From Nomia melanderi (taxonomy: Eukaryota > Arthropoda > Insecta > Hymenoptera > Halictidae), in NCBI RefSeq assembly GCF_051020985.1, contig NW_027475133.1, positions 3,844,001 to 3,908,000 on the forward strand: a DNA stretch of 64,000 bases, in the 5' to 3' direction. Below the pieces are notes generated by a model. That model worked only from the letters and a program-made list of their open reading frames with translations, was not told the DNA's origin and made no database searches. The translations under genes were made by a program, and so were the position numbers. Position 1 is the first letter of the stretch. Every line of letters starts with the position of its first letter. Below, in pieces: positions 1 through 11,379 of this stretch.

Positions 1-1600
1 GGTGCTATTAGCGATAGCGTAATAAACCAAGGTGAATTATCTGCAGGAGGCCCTGGCGCAAGAATCTGTGCAGCGGGAACGACCTCGGACCACCAGGGGC
101 CGAGACAACTACCGTCTCATGGGGCCGGACACTCAGGGTCAGGGAAAAATCCAATATATATCTGGTGATATCTCGGGTTATATTACAGATAGCACAATAA
201 ATCAAAGTGAATTATCTGCAGGAGGCCCTGGCCCATGCATCTGTGCAGCGGGAACGACCTCGGACCACCAGGGGCCGAGAAAACCACCGTCTCATGGGGC
301 CGGACACTCAGGGTCAGGGGAAAATCCAATATATATCTGGTGATATCTCGGGTGCTATTAGAGATAGGGCAATAAACCAAAGTGAATTATCTGCAGCAGG
401 CCCTGGCGCATGAATCTCTGCAGCGGGAACAACCTCGGACCACCAGGGGCCGAGAAAACCACCGTCTCATGGGGCCGGACACTCTGGGTCAGGGAAAAAT
501 GCTATATATATCTGGTGATATGTCGGGTGCTATTACAGATAGCGCAATAAATCAAAGTGCATTGTCTGTAGGAGGCCCTGGCGCATGACTCTGTGCAGCG
601 GGAACGACCTCGGACCACCAGGGGCCGAGAAAACTACAGTCTCATGCGGCCGGACACTCAGGGTCTGGGGAAAATCCAATATATATCTGGTGATATCTCG
701 GGTCCTATTACAGATAGCGAAATAAATCAAAGTGCATTGTCTGTAGGAGGCCCTGGCGCATGAATCTGTACAGCGGGAACGACCTCGGACCACCAGGGGC
801 CGAGGAAACCACAGTCTCATGGGGCCGGACACTCAGGGTCAGGGAAAAATCCAATATATATCTGGTGATATCTCGGGTTATATTACAGATAGCACAATAA
901 ATCAAAGTGCATTGTCTGTAGGAGGCCCTGGCGCATGAATCTGTGCAGAGGGAACGATTTCGGACCACCAGGGGCCGAGACAACAACCGTCTCATGGGGC
1001 CGGACACTCAGGGTCAGGGAAAAATCCAATATATATCTGGTGATATCTCGGGTTATATTACAGATAGCACAATAAATCAAAGTGCATTGTCTGTAGGAGG
1101 CCCTGGCGCATGAATCTGTGCAGAGGGAACGACCTCGGACCACCAGGGGCCGAGAAAACCACCGTCTCATGGCGCCGGACATTAAGGGTCAGGGGAAAAT
1201 CCAATATATATCTGGTGATATCTCGGGTGCTATTACAGATAGCGCAATAAATCAAAGTGAATTATCTGCAGGAGGCCCTGGCGCATGAATCTGTGCAGCG
1301 GGAACGACCTCGGACCACCAGGGGCCGAGAAAACCACAGTCTCATGGAGCCGGACACTCAGGGTCAGGGGAAAATCCAATATATATCTGGTGATATCTCG
1401 GGTGCTATTACAGATAGCGCAATAAACCAAAGTGAATTATCTGCAGGAGGCCCTGGCGCATGAATCTGTGCAGCGGGAACGACCTCGGACCACCAGGGTC
1501 CGAGAAAACCACAGTCTCATGGAGCCGGACACTCAGGGTCAGGGGAAAATCCAATATATATCTGGTGATATCTCGGGTGCTATTACAGATAGCGCAATAA
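1..1600 (+). repeat. Segmental block alpha, copy 1
   Basis: Nine monomers, continuing off the left edge of the window. Bases 1-350 match 7178 onward at +7177, and about 351-1600 match 7703-8952 at +7352. The 175-bp change of offset means copy 2 has one extra monomer, and monomer 176-350 here looks like the fusion of two monomers still separate in copy 2. It contains the F-type monomers 176-350, 876-1050 and 1051-1225. Parts recur again near 40.6-41.7 kb and 48.3-48.9 kb. Confidence 0.85.
876..1225 (+). repeat. F-type monomer pair (TTATATTAC start)
   Basis: Two adjacent monomers begin GGTTATATTACAGATAGCAC instead of GGTGCTATTACAGATAGCGC, and both carry CAGAGGGAACG in place of CAGCGGGAACG in the core. 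The same pair recurs at 8228-8577, 41141-41490 and 48320-48669. Single F-type starts occur at 176, 7353, 30288, 45344, 47095, 49722 and 51299. Confidence 0.88.
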
Positions 1601-3150
1601 ATCAAAGTGAATTATCTGCAGGAGGCCCTGGCGCATGAATCTGTGCAGCGGGAACGACCTCGGATCACCAGGGGCCGAGACAACCACCGTCTCATGGGGC
1701 CGGACACTCAGGGTCTGGGAAAAATCCAATATATATCCGGTGATATCTCGGGTGCTATTACAGAAAGCGCAATAAATCAAAGTGTATTATCTGCAGGAGG
1801 CCCTGGCGCATGGATTTGTGCAGCGGGAACGACCTCGGACCACCAGGGTCCGAGAAAAACACCGTCTCATGGGGCCGCACACTCAGGGTCAGTGAAAAAT
1901 CCAATATATATCTGGTGATATCTCGGGTGCTATTACAGATAGCGCAATAAATCAAAGTGCATTGTCTGTAGGAGGCCCTGGCGCATGAATCTGTGCAGCG
2001 GCAAGGACCTCGGACCACCAGGGGCCGAGAAAACCACAGTCTCATGCGGCCGGACACTCAGGGTCAGGGGAAAGTCCAATATATATCTGGTGATATCTCG
2101 GGTGCTATTACAGATAGCGCAATAAATCAAAGTGCATTGTCTGTAGGAGGCCCTGGCGCATGAATCTGTGCAGTGGGAACGACCTCGGACCACCAGGGGC
2201 CGAGAAAACGACCGTCTCATGGGGCCGGACACTCAGGGTCAGGGGAAAATCCAATATAGATCTGGTGATATCTCGGGTGCTATTACAGATAGCGCAATAA
2301 ATCAAAGTGCATTGTCTGTAGGAGGCCCTGGCGCATGAATCTGTGCAGCGGGAACGACCTCGGACAACCAGGGTCCGAGAAAACCACAGTCTCATGGGGC
2401 CGGACACTCAGTGACAGGGGAAAATCCAGTATATATCTGGAGATATCTCGGGTGCTATTAGAGATAGCGCAATAAACCAAAGTGAATTATCTGCAGGAGG
2501 CCCTGGCGCATGAATCTGTGCAGCGGGAACGACCGCGGACCACCAGGGGCCGAAAAAACCACAGTCTCATGGGGCCGGATACTCAGGGTCAGGGGAAAAT
2601 CCAATATAGATCTGGTGATATCTCGGGTGCTATTACAGATAGCGCCATAAATCAAAGTGCATTGTCTGTAGGAGGCCCTGGCGCATGAATCTGTGCAGCG
2701 AGAACGACCTCGGACCACCAGGGGCCGAGACAACCACCGTCTCATGGGCCCGGACACTCAGGGTCAGGGGAATATCCAATATATATCTGGTGATATCACG
2801 GGTGGTATTACAGATAGCGCAATAAATCAAAGTGCATTGTCTGTAGGAGGCCCTGGCGCATGAATCTGTGCAGCGGGAACGACCTCGGACCACCAGGGGC
2901 CGAGAAAACCACAGTCTCATGGGGCCGGACACTCAGGGTCAGGGGAAAATCCAATATATATCTGGTGATATCTCGGGTGCTATTATAGATAGCGCAATAA
3001 ATCAAAGTGCATTGTCTGCAGGAGGCCCTGGCGCATGAATCTGTGCAGCGGGAACGACCTCGGAACACCAGGGGCCGAAAAAACCACAGTCTCATGGGGC
3101 CGGACACTCAGGGTCAGGGTAAAATCCAATATATATCTGGTGATATCTCG

Positions 3151-3325
3151 GGTGCTATTACAGATAGCGCAATAAATCAAAGTGCATTGTCTGTAGGAGG
3201 CCCTGGCGCATGAATCTGTGCAGCGGGAACGACCTCGGACCACCAGCGGCCGAGAAAACCACAGTCTCATGGGGCCGGACACTCAGGGTCAGGGGAAAAT
3301 CCAGTATATATCTGGTGATATCTCG
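3151..3325 (+). repeat. Reference monomer, left-module type A
   Basis: This copy is close to the apparent consensus and serves to define positions. Bases 1-20 are GGTGCTATTACAGATAGCGC; AATAAA lies at 21-26; the A-type diagnostic bases are T27, C35, G39 and T44; CCCTGG is at 51-56; the conserved core CAGCGGGAACGACCTCGG is at 71-88; CCGAG is at 100-104; GGGGCCGG is at 121-128; the pair TCAGGGTCAGGG is at 133-144; (TA)4 lies in 155-162; and an EcoRV palindrome GATATC is at 167-172. It differs from most copies in CCAGCGGCC for CCAGGGGCC and CCAGTAT for CCAATAT. Confidence 0.93.
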
Positions 3326-4025
3326 GGTGCTATTAGAGATAGCGCAATAAATCAAAGTGCAATGTCTGTAGGAGGCCCTGGCGCATGAATCTGTGCAGCG
3401 GGAACGACCTCGGGCCACCAGGGGCCCAGAAAACCACAGTCTCATGTGGCCGGACACTCAGGGTCAGGGAAAAATCCATTATATTTCTGGTGATATATCG
3501 GGTGCCATTAGAGATAGCTCGATAAATCAAAGTGCATTGTCTGCAGGAGGCCCTGACGCATGAACCTGTGCAGCGGGAACGACCTCGGACCACCAGGGGC
3601 CGATAAAACTACCGTCTCATGGGGCCGGACACTCAGGGTCAGTGAAAAATCCAGTATATATCTGGTGATATCTCGGGTGCTATTAGAGATAGCGCAATAA
3701 ACCAAAGTGAATTATCTGCAGGAGGCGCTGGCGCATGAATCTGTGCAGCGGGAACGTCCTCGGACCTCCAGGGGCCGAGACAACCACAGTCTCATGGGGC
3801 CGGACACTCAGGGTCAGGGGAAAATCCAATATATATCTGGTGATATCTCGGGTGCTATTACAGATAGCGCAATAAATCAAAGTGCATTGTCTGTAGGAGG
3901 CCCTGGCGCATGAATCTGTGCAGCGGGAACGACCTCGGACCATCGGGGTCCGAAAAAACCACAGTCTCATGGGGCCGGACACTCATGGTCAGGGTAAAAT
4001 CCAATATATATCTGGTGATATCTCG

Positions 4026-4200
4026 GGTGCTATTACAGATAGCGCGATAAATCAAAGTGCATTGTCTGTAGGAGGCACTGGCGAATGAGTCTGTGCAGCA
4101 GGAACGACCTCGAACCACCAGGGGCCGAGAAAATTACAGATATTCGGAATCCGTCACCCAAGGTCATGTGAAAATCCAGCATATATCTGGTGATATTTCG
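4026..4200 (+). repeat. Type D1 monomer; divergent block 4134-4180
   Basis: Bases 109-155 read TTACAGATATTCGG through CCAGC instead of the consensus. In the first 30 aligned bases (from AA of GAAAA) I count 16 mismatches and no length change. The left half carries the D1 signature GGCACTGGCGAATGAGTCTG, CAGCAGGAACG and CTCGAACC. The end reads GATATTTCGG, which destroys the EcoRV site. This is the reference copy for D1. Confidence 0.92.
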
Positions 4201-4375
4201 GGTGCTATTATAGATAGCGCAATAAACCAAAGTGAATTATCTGCAGTAGGCCCTGGCGCATGCATCTGTGCAGCGGGAACGACCTCGGACCACCAGGGGC
4301 CGAGAAAACCACCGTCTCATGGGGACGGACACTCAGGGTCTGGCGAAAATCCACTATATATCAGGTGATATCTCG

Positions 4376-4552
4376 GGTGCTATTAGAGATAGCGCAATAA
4401 ACCAAAGTGAATTATCTGCAGGAGGCCCTGGCGCATGAATCTGGGCAGCGGGAACGACCTCGGACCACCAGAGGCCGAGAAAACCACAGTCTAGTGGGGC
4501 CGGACACTCAGGGTCAGGGGAAAATCCAATATATATATCAGGTGATATCTCG
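4376..4552 (+). repeat. 177-bp anchor monomer 1 (extra TA, H9 start)
   Basis: The AT tract starting at 4528 is one TA longer than usual and is followed by TCAGG. The same monomer carries TCTAGTGGGG in place of TCTCATGGGG and CTGGGCAGCGGG in the core. It starts the first H9 cassette. Unlike most anchors it begins TTAGAGATAGC rather than TTAGATACAGC, and its core reads CCAGAGGCC. Confidence 0.9.
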
Positions 4553-5602
4553 GGTGCTATTAGATACAGCGCAATAAACCAAAGTGTATTGTCTGCAAGA
4601 GGCCCTGGCGCATGCATCTGTGCAGCGGGAACGACCTCGGAACACCAGGGGCCGAGAAAACTAAAGTCTCATGGGGCCGGACACTCAGGGTCTGGGGAAA
4701 ATCCATTATATATCTGGTGATATGTCGGGAGCTATTACAGATAGCGCAATAAATCAAAGTTCATTGTCTGGAGGAGGCCCTGGCGCATGAATCTGTGCAG
4801 CGGGAACGACCTCGGTCCACCAGGGGCCGAGAAAACCACCGTCTCATGGGGCTGGACACTCAGGGTGAGGGTAATATCCAATATATATCTGGTGATATCT
4901 CGGGTGCTATTACAGATAGCGCAATAAATCAAAGTGCATTGTCTGTAGGAGGCCCTGGCGCATGAACCTGTGCAGCGGCAACGACCTCGGACCACCAGGG
5001 GCCGAGAAAACCACAGTCTCATGGGGCCGGACACTCTGGGTCAGGGGAAAATCCAATATATATCTGGTGATATCTCGGGTGCTATTACAGATAGCGCAAT
5101 AAATCAAAGTGCATTGTCTGCAGGAGGCCCTTGCGAATGAATCTGTTCAGCGGGAACGACCTCGGATCACCAGGGGCCGAGAAAACCACCGACACATGGG
5201 GCCGGACACTCAGGGTCGAGGAAAAATCCAATATATATCTGGTGATATCTCGGGTGCTATTAGAGATAGCGCGATAAATCAAAGTGAATTATCTGCAGGA
5301 GGCCCTGGCGCATGCATCTGTGCAGCGGGAACGACCTCGGACCACCAGGGGCCGAGAAAATCACCGTCTCATGGGGACGGGCACTCAGGGTCTGGGGAAA
5401 ATCCAATATGTATCTGCTGATATCTCGGGTGCTATTAGAGATAGCGTAACAAACCAAAGTGCATTGTCTGTAGGAGGCCCTGGCGCATGAATCTGTGCAG
5501 CGGGAACGACCTCTGACCACAAGAGGCCGAGAAAACCACCGTCTCATGGGGCCGGACACTCAGGGTCGAGGAAAAATCCAATATATATCTGGTGATATCT
5601 CG

Positions 5603-5777
5603 GGTGCTATTACAGATAGCGCGATAAATCAAAGTGCATTGTCTGTAGGAGGCACTGGCGAATGAGTCTGTGCAGCAGGAACGACCTCGAACCACCAGGG
5701 GCCGAGAAAATTACAGATATTCGGAATCCGTCACCCAAGGTCATGTGAAAATCCAGCATATATCTGGTGATATTTCG
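5603..5777 (+). repeat. Type D1 monomer; block 5711-5757 (m8 of H9 copy 1)
   Basis: It lies exactly 1577 bp after the D1 copy at 4026, and the two right halves look identical. The spacing equals one H9 unit, so 4026-4375 is probably the tail (m8 and a degraded m9) of a preceding H9 copy. Confidence 0.9.
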
Positions 5778-5952
5778 GGTGCTATTATAGATAGCGCAAT
5801 AAACCAAAGTGAATTATCTGCAGTAGGCCCTGGCGCATGCATCTGTGCAGCGGGAACGACCTCGGACAACCAGGGGCCGAGAAAGCCACAGACTCATGGG
5901 GCTGGACACTCAGGGTTAGGGAAAAATCCAATATATATCTGGTGATATCTCG

Positions 5953-7177
5953 GGTGCTATTACAGATAGCGCAATAAATCAAAGTGCATTGTCTGTAGGT
6001 GGCCCTGGCGCATGAATCTGTGCAGCGGGAACGACCTCGGACCACCAGGGGCCGAGAAAACCACCGTCTCATGGGGACGGACACTCAGGGTCTGGCGAAA
6101 ATCCACTATATATCTGGTGATATCTCGGGTGCTATTAGAGATAGCGCAATAAACCAAACTGCATTGTCTGTAGGAGGCCCTGGCGCATGAATCTGAGCAG
6201 CGGGAGCGACCTCTGACCACAAGGGGCCGAGAAAACCACCGTCTCATGGGGCCGGACACTCAGGGTCAGGGAAAAATCCATTATATATCTGGTGATATAT
6301 CGGGTGCCATTAGAGATAGCTCGATAAATCAAAGTGCATTGTCTGCAGGAGGCCCTGACGCATGAACCTGTGCAGCGGGAACGACCTCGGACCACCAGGG
6401 GCCGATAAAACTACCGTCTCATGGGGCCGGACACTCAGGGTCAGTGAAAAATCCAGTATATATCTGGTGATATCTCGGGTGCTATTAGAGATAGCGCAAT
6501 AAACCAAAGTGAATTATCTGCAGGAGGCGCTGGCGCATGAATCTGTGCAGCGGGAACGTCCTCGGACCTCCAGGGGCCGAGACAACCACAGTCTCATGGG
6601 GCCGGACACTCAGGGTCAGGGGAAAATCCAATATATATCTGGTGATATCTCGGGTGCTATTACAGATACCGCAATAAATCAAAGTGCATTGTCTGTAGGA
6701 GGCCCTGGCGCATGAATCTGTGCAGCGGGAACGACCTCGGACCATCAGGGGCCGAAAAAACCACAGTCTCATGGGGCCGGACACTCATGGTCAGGGTAAA
6801 ATCCAATATATATCTGGTGATATCTCGGGTGCTATTACAGATAGCGCAATAAATCAAAGTGCATTGTCTGTAGGAGGCCCTGGCGCATGAATCTGTGCAG
6901 CGGGAACGACCTCTGACCACAAGAGGCCGAGAAAACCACCGTCTCAAGGGGCCGCGCACTCAGGGTCTGGGGAAAATCCAATATATATCTGGTGATATCT
7001 CGGGTCCTATTACAGATAGCGAAATAAATCAAAGTGCATTGTCTGTAGGAGGCCCTGGCGCATGAATCTGTGCAGCGGGAACGACCTCGGACCACCAGGG
7101 GCCGAGGAAACCACAGTCCCATGGGGCCGGACACTCAGGGTCAGGGAAAAATCCAATATATATCTGGTGATATCTTG
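5953..7177 (+). repeat. Seven monomers between H9 copy 1 and alpha copy 2
   Basis: Mixed A and B monomers. About 6252-6825 repeats 3450-4020 at -2802, including the tags GTCCTCGGACCTCCAGG and CTGACGCATGAACC. Copy 6828-7002 combines the m7 tag CCTCTGACCACAAGAGG with CTCAAGGGGCC and CGCGCACTC. The monomer at 7003-7177 begins GGTCCTATTACAGATAGCGA, as in alpha at 701 and 8053. Confidence 0.75.
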
Positions 7178-9102
7178 GGTGCTATTAGCGATAGCGTAAT
7201 AAACCAAGGTGAATTATCTGCAGGAGGCCCTGGCGCAAGAATCTGTGCAGCGGGAACGACCTCGGACCACCAGGGGCCGAGACAACTACCGTCTCATGGG
7301 GCCGGACACTCAGGGTCAGGGAAAAATCCAATATATATCTGGTGATATCTCGGGTTATATTACAGATAGCACAATAAATCAAAGTGAATTATCTGCAGGA
7401 GGCCCTGGCCCATGCATCTGTGCAGCGGGAACGACCTCGGACCACCAGGGGCCGAGAAAACCACCGTCTCATGGGGCCGGACACTCAGGGTCAGGGAAAA
7501 ATGCAATATATATCTGGTGATATGTCGGGTGCTGTTACAGATAGCACAATAAATCAAAGTGGATTGTCTGGACGAGGCCCTGGCGCATGAATCTGGGCAG
7601 CGGGAACGACCTCGGACCACAAGGGGCCGAGAAAACCACAGTCTCATGGGGCCGGACACTCAGGGTCAGGGGAAAATCCAATATATATCTGGTGATATCT
7701 CGGGTGCTATTAGAGATAGGGCAATAAACCAAAGTGAATTATCTGCAGCAGGCCCTGGCGCATGAATCTCTGCAGCGGGAACAACCTCGGACCACCAGGG
7801 GCCGAGAAAACCACCGTCTCATGGGGCCGGACACTCTGGGTCAGGGAAATATGCTATATATATCTGGTGATATGTCGGGTGCTATTACAGATAGCGCAAT
7901 AAATCAAAGTGCATTGTCTGTAGGAGGCCCTGGCGCATGACTCTGTGCAGCGGGAACGACCTCGGACCACCAGGGGCCGAGAAAACTACAGTCTCATGCG
8001 GCCGGACACTCAGGGTCTGGGGAAAATCCAATATATATCTGGTGATATCTCGGGTCCTATTACAGATAGCGAAATAAATCAAAGTGCATTGTCTGTAGGA
8101 GGCCCTGGCGCATGAATCTGTGCAGCGGGAACGACCTCGGACCACCAGGGGCCGAGGAAACCACAGTCTCATGGGGCCGGACACTCAGGGTCAGGGAAAA
8201 ATCCAATATATATCTGGTGATATCTCGGGTTATATTACAGATAGCACAATAAATCAAAGTGCATTGTCTGTAGGAGGCCCTGGCGCATGAATCTGTGCAG
8301 AGGGAACGATTTCGGACCACCAGGGGCCGAGACAACAACCGTCTCATGGGGCCGGACACTCAGGGTCAGGGAAAAATCCAATATATATCTGGTGATATCT
8401 CGGGTTATATTACAGATAGCACAATAAATCAAAGTGCATTGTCTGTAGGAGGCCCTGGCGCATGAATCTGTGCAGAGGGAACGACCTCGGACCACCAGGG
8501 GCCGAGAAAACCACCGTCTCATGGCGCCGGACACTCAGGGTCAGGGGAAAATCCAATATATATCTGGTGATATCTCGGGTGCTATTACAGATAGCGCAAT
8601 AAATCAAAGTGAATTATCTGCAGGAGGCCCTGGCGCATGAATCTGTGCAGAGGGAACGATTTCGGACCACCAGGGGCCGAGACAACAACCGTCTCATGGG
8701 GCCGGACACTCAGGGTCAGGGAAAAATCCAATATATATCTGGTGATATCTCGGGTGCTATTACAGATAGCGCAATAAACCAAAGTGAATTATCTGCAGGA
8801 GGCCCTGGCGCATGAATCTGTGCAGCGGGAACGACCTCGGACCACCAGGGGCCGAGAAAACCACAGTCTCATGGAGCCGGACACTCAGGGTCAGGGGAAA
8901 ATCCAATATATATCTGGTGATATTTCGGGTGCTATTACAGATAGCGCAATAAATCAAAGTGAATTATCTGCAGGAGGCCCTGGCGCATGAATCTGTGCAG
9001 CGGGAACGACCTCGGATCACCAGGGGCCGAGAAAACCACAGTCACATGGGGCCGGTCACTCAGGGTCAGGGGAAAATCCAATATATATCTGGTGATATCT
9101 CG
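7178..9102 (+). repeat. Segmental block alpha, copy 2 (eleven monomers)
   Basis: This matches the left edge of the window at +7177 and then +7352, and carries one extra monomer (7353-7702 against 176-350). It then runs colinear through the GGTCCTATT monomer and the F-type pair 8228-8577. Monomer 8578-8752 carries the F-type core and right half (CAGAGGGAACGATTTCGG) behind a B left half, a recombinant absent from copy 1. Confidence 0.85.
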
Positions 9103-9279
9103 GGTGCTATTAGATACAGCGCAATAAACCAAATTGAATTATCTGCAGGAGGCCCTGGCGCATGAATCTGGGCAGCGGGAACGACCTCGGACCACCAGGG
9201 GCCGAGAAAACCACAGTCTAGTGGGGCCGGACACTCAGGGTCAGGGGAAAATCCAATATATATATCAGGTGATATCTCG
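9103..9279 (+). repeat. 177-bp anchor monomer 2
   Basis: The extra-TA tract begins at 9255. The monomer begins TTAGATACAGC and has AAATTGAATTATCTGCAGG, the most common anchor left half. It opens the first 3327-bp unit. Confidence 0.9.
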
Positions 9280-10329
9280 GGTGCTATTAGATACAGCGCA
9301 ATAAACCAATGTGTATTATCTGCAAGAGGCCCTGGCGCATGCATCTGTGCAGCGGGAACGACCTCGGACCACCAGGGGCCGAGAAAACTAAAGTCTCATG
9401 GGGCCGGACACTCAGGGTCTGGGGAAAATCCATTATATATCTGGTGATATGTCGGGAGCTATTACAGATAGCGCAATAAATCAAAGTTCATTGTCTGGAG
9501 GAGGCCCTGGCGCATGAATCTGTGCAGCGGGAACGACCTCGGTCCACCAGGGGCCGAGAAAACCACCGTCTCATGGGGCTGGACACTCAGGGTGAGGGTA
9601 ATATGCAATATATATCTGGTGATATCTCGGGTGCTATTACAGATAGCGCAATAAATCAAAGTGCATTGTCTGTAGGAGGCCCTGGCGCATGAACCTGTGC
9701 AGCGGCAACGACCTCGGACCACCAGGGGCCGAGAAAACCACAGTCTCATGGGGCCGGACACTCTGGGTCAGGGGAAAATCCAATATATATCTGGTGATAT
9801 CTCGGGTGCTATTACAGATAGCGCAATAAATCAAAGTGCATTGTCTGCAGGAGGCCCTTGCGAATGAATCTGTTCAGCGGGAACGACCTCGGATCACCAG
9901 GGGCCGAGAAAACCACCGACACATGGGGCCGGACACTCAGGGTCGAGGAAAAAGCCAATATATATCTGGTGATATCTCGGGTGCTATTAGAGGTAGCGCG
10001 ATAAATCAAAGTGAATTATCTGCAGGAGGCCCTGGCGCATGCATCTGTGCAGCGGGAACGACCTCGGACCACCAGGGGCCGAGAAAATCACCGTCTCATG
10101 GGGACGGGCACTCAGGGTCTGGGGAAAATCCAATATGTATCTGCTGATATCTCGGGTGCTATTAGAGATAGCGTAACAAACCAAAGTGCATTGTCTGTAG
10201 GAGGCCCTGGCGCATGAATCTGTGCAGCGGGAACGACCTCTGACCACAAGAGGCCGAGAAAACCACCGTCTCATGGGGCCGGACACTCATGGTCGAGGAA
10301 AAATCCAATATATATCTGGTGATATCTCG

Positions 10330-10504
10330 GGTGCTATTACAGATAGCGCGATAAATCAAAGTGCATTGTCTGTAGGAGGCACTGGCGAATGAGTCTGTGC
10401 AGCAGGAACGACCTCGAACCACCAGGGGCCGAGAAAATTACAGATATTCGGAATCCGTCACCCAAGGTCATGTGAAAATCCAGCATATATCTGGTGATAT
10501 TTCG
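10330..10504 (+). repeat. Type D1 monomer; block 10438-10484
   Basis: This is m8 of the first H19 unit. Its right half matches 5603 very closely, and the following monomer begins GGTGCCATTATAG instead of GGTGCTATTATAG. Confidence 0.9.
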
Positions 10505-11204
10505 GGTGCCATTATAGATAGCGCAATAAACCAAAGTGAATTATCTGCAGTAGGCCCTGGCGCATGCATCTGTGCAGCGGGAACGACCTCGGACAACCAG
10601 GGGCCGAGAAAGCCACAGACTCATGGGGCTGGACACTCAGGGTTAGGGAAAAATCTAATATATATCTGGTGATATCTCGGGTGCTATTACAGATAGTACA
10701 ATAAATCAAAGTGCACTGTCTGTAGGAGGCCCTGGCGCATGAATCTGTGCAGCGGGAACGACCTCGGACCACCAGGGGCCGAGAAAACCACCGTCTCATG
10801 GGGACGGACACTCAGGGTCTGGCGAAAATCCACTATATATCTGGTGATATCTCGGGTGCTATTAGAGATAGCGCAATAAACCAAACTGCATTGTCTGTAG
10901 GAGGCCCTGGCGCATGAATCTGTGCAGCGGGAGCGACCTCTGACCACAAGGGGCCGAGAAAACCACCGTCTCATGGGGCCGGACACTCAGGGTCGAGGAA
11001 AAATCCAATATATATCTGGTGATATCTCGGGTGCTAATAGAGATAGCGCAATAAACCAAAGTGAATTATCTGCAGGAGGCCCTGGCGCATGAATCTGTGC
11101 AGCGGGAACGACCTCGGAAAACCAGGGGCCGAGAAAACGACCGTCTCATGGGGCCGGACACTCAGGGTCAGTGAAAAATCCAATATATATCTGGTGATAT
11201 CTCG

Positions 11205-11379
11205 GGTGCTATTACAGATAGCGCAATAAATCAAAGTGCATTGTCTGTAGGAGGCCCTGGCGCATGAATCTGTGCAGCGGGAGCGACCTCTGACCACAAG
11301 GGGCCGAGAGAACCACAGTCTCATGGGGCCGGACACTCATGGTCAGGGTAAAATCCAATATATATCTGGTGATATCTCG
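11205..11379 (+). repeat. Fused monomer in H19 unit 1
   Basis: The left part, including GAGCGACCTCTGACC and CCGAGAGAACC, equals that of 14357-14531. The right part, CACTCATGGTCAGGGTAAAA, equals that of the next monomer, 14532-14706. One whole monomer is missing, with the exchange inside bases about 108-135, where the two parents are identical. Confidence 0.85.

Larger units (their letters stand above)
1601..4375 (+). repeat. A-rich monomer run between alpha and the first H9 cassette
   Basis: About sixteen monomers, mostly left type A, with few long-range duplicates. The exception is about 3450-4020, which matches about 6252-6825 at +2802. Two copies have GATC in the AT tract (AATATAGATCTGG near 2256 and 2616). 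The segment ends with a type D monomer (4026-4200) and a C-type copy whose tract reads ATATATCAGG without the extra TA found in the anchor just downstream. Confidence 0.8.
4376..5952 (+). repeat. H9 cassette copy 1, nine monomers, 1577 bp
   Basis: Order and tags: m1 the 177-bp anchor; m2 TTAGATACAGC with CTAAAGTCTC and CCATTATATAT; m3 CGGGAGCTATT, GTTCATTGTCTGG and CGGTCCACC; m4 CATGAACCTG, CAGCGGCAACG and CTCTGGGTC; m5 CCCTTGCGAATG, CTGTTCAGC, GACACATGG and GGTCGAGG; m6 GCGCGATAAATC with GGGACGGGCACTC and AATATGTATCTGCTG; m7 GCGTAACAAACC and CCTCTGACCACAAGAGG; m8 the type D1 monomer; m9 TTATAGATAGC, AAAGCCACAGACTC and GGGTTAGGG. This ordered set, whole or partial, recurs in ten other places led by the same anchor. 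Confidence 0.9.

Noticed and set aside
133..144. Telomere-like TCAGGGTCAGGG.
   Set aside because: Only two units per monomer, embedded in unrelated sequence and often altered (TCTGGG, TCGAGG). No longer run exists.
96..145. G-quadruplex from the four G runs of the right half.
   Set aside because: The first loop is about 21 bases and the third run is only three Gs; many monomers break one run. It is not a convincing motif without measurement.
141..152. NF-kappaB-like GGGGAAAATCC.
   Set aside because: It has one A too many for the ten-base consensus, and the G count varies between copies (GGGAAAAATCC, GGTAAAATCC).
4138..4152. RNA polymerase III B box in type D (TTCGGAATCC against GGTTCGAATCC).
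   Set aside because: Spacing is off by one base and no A box or T-run terminator stands at a suitable distance.
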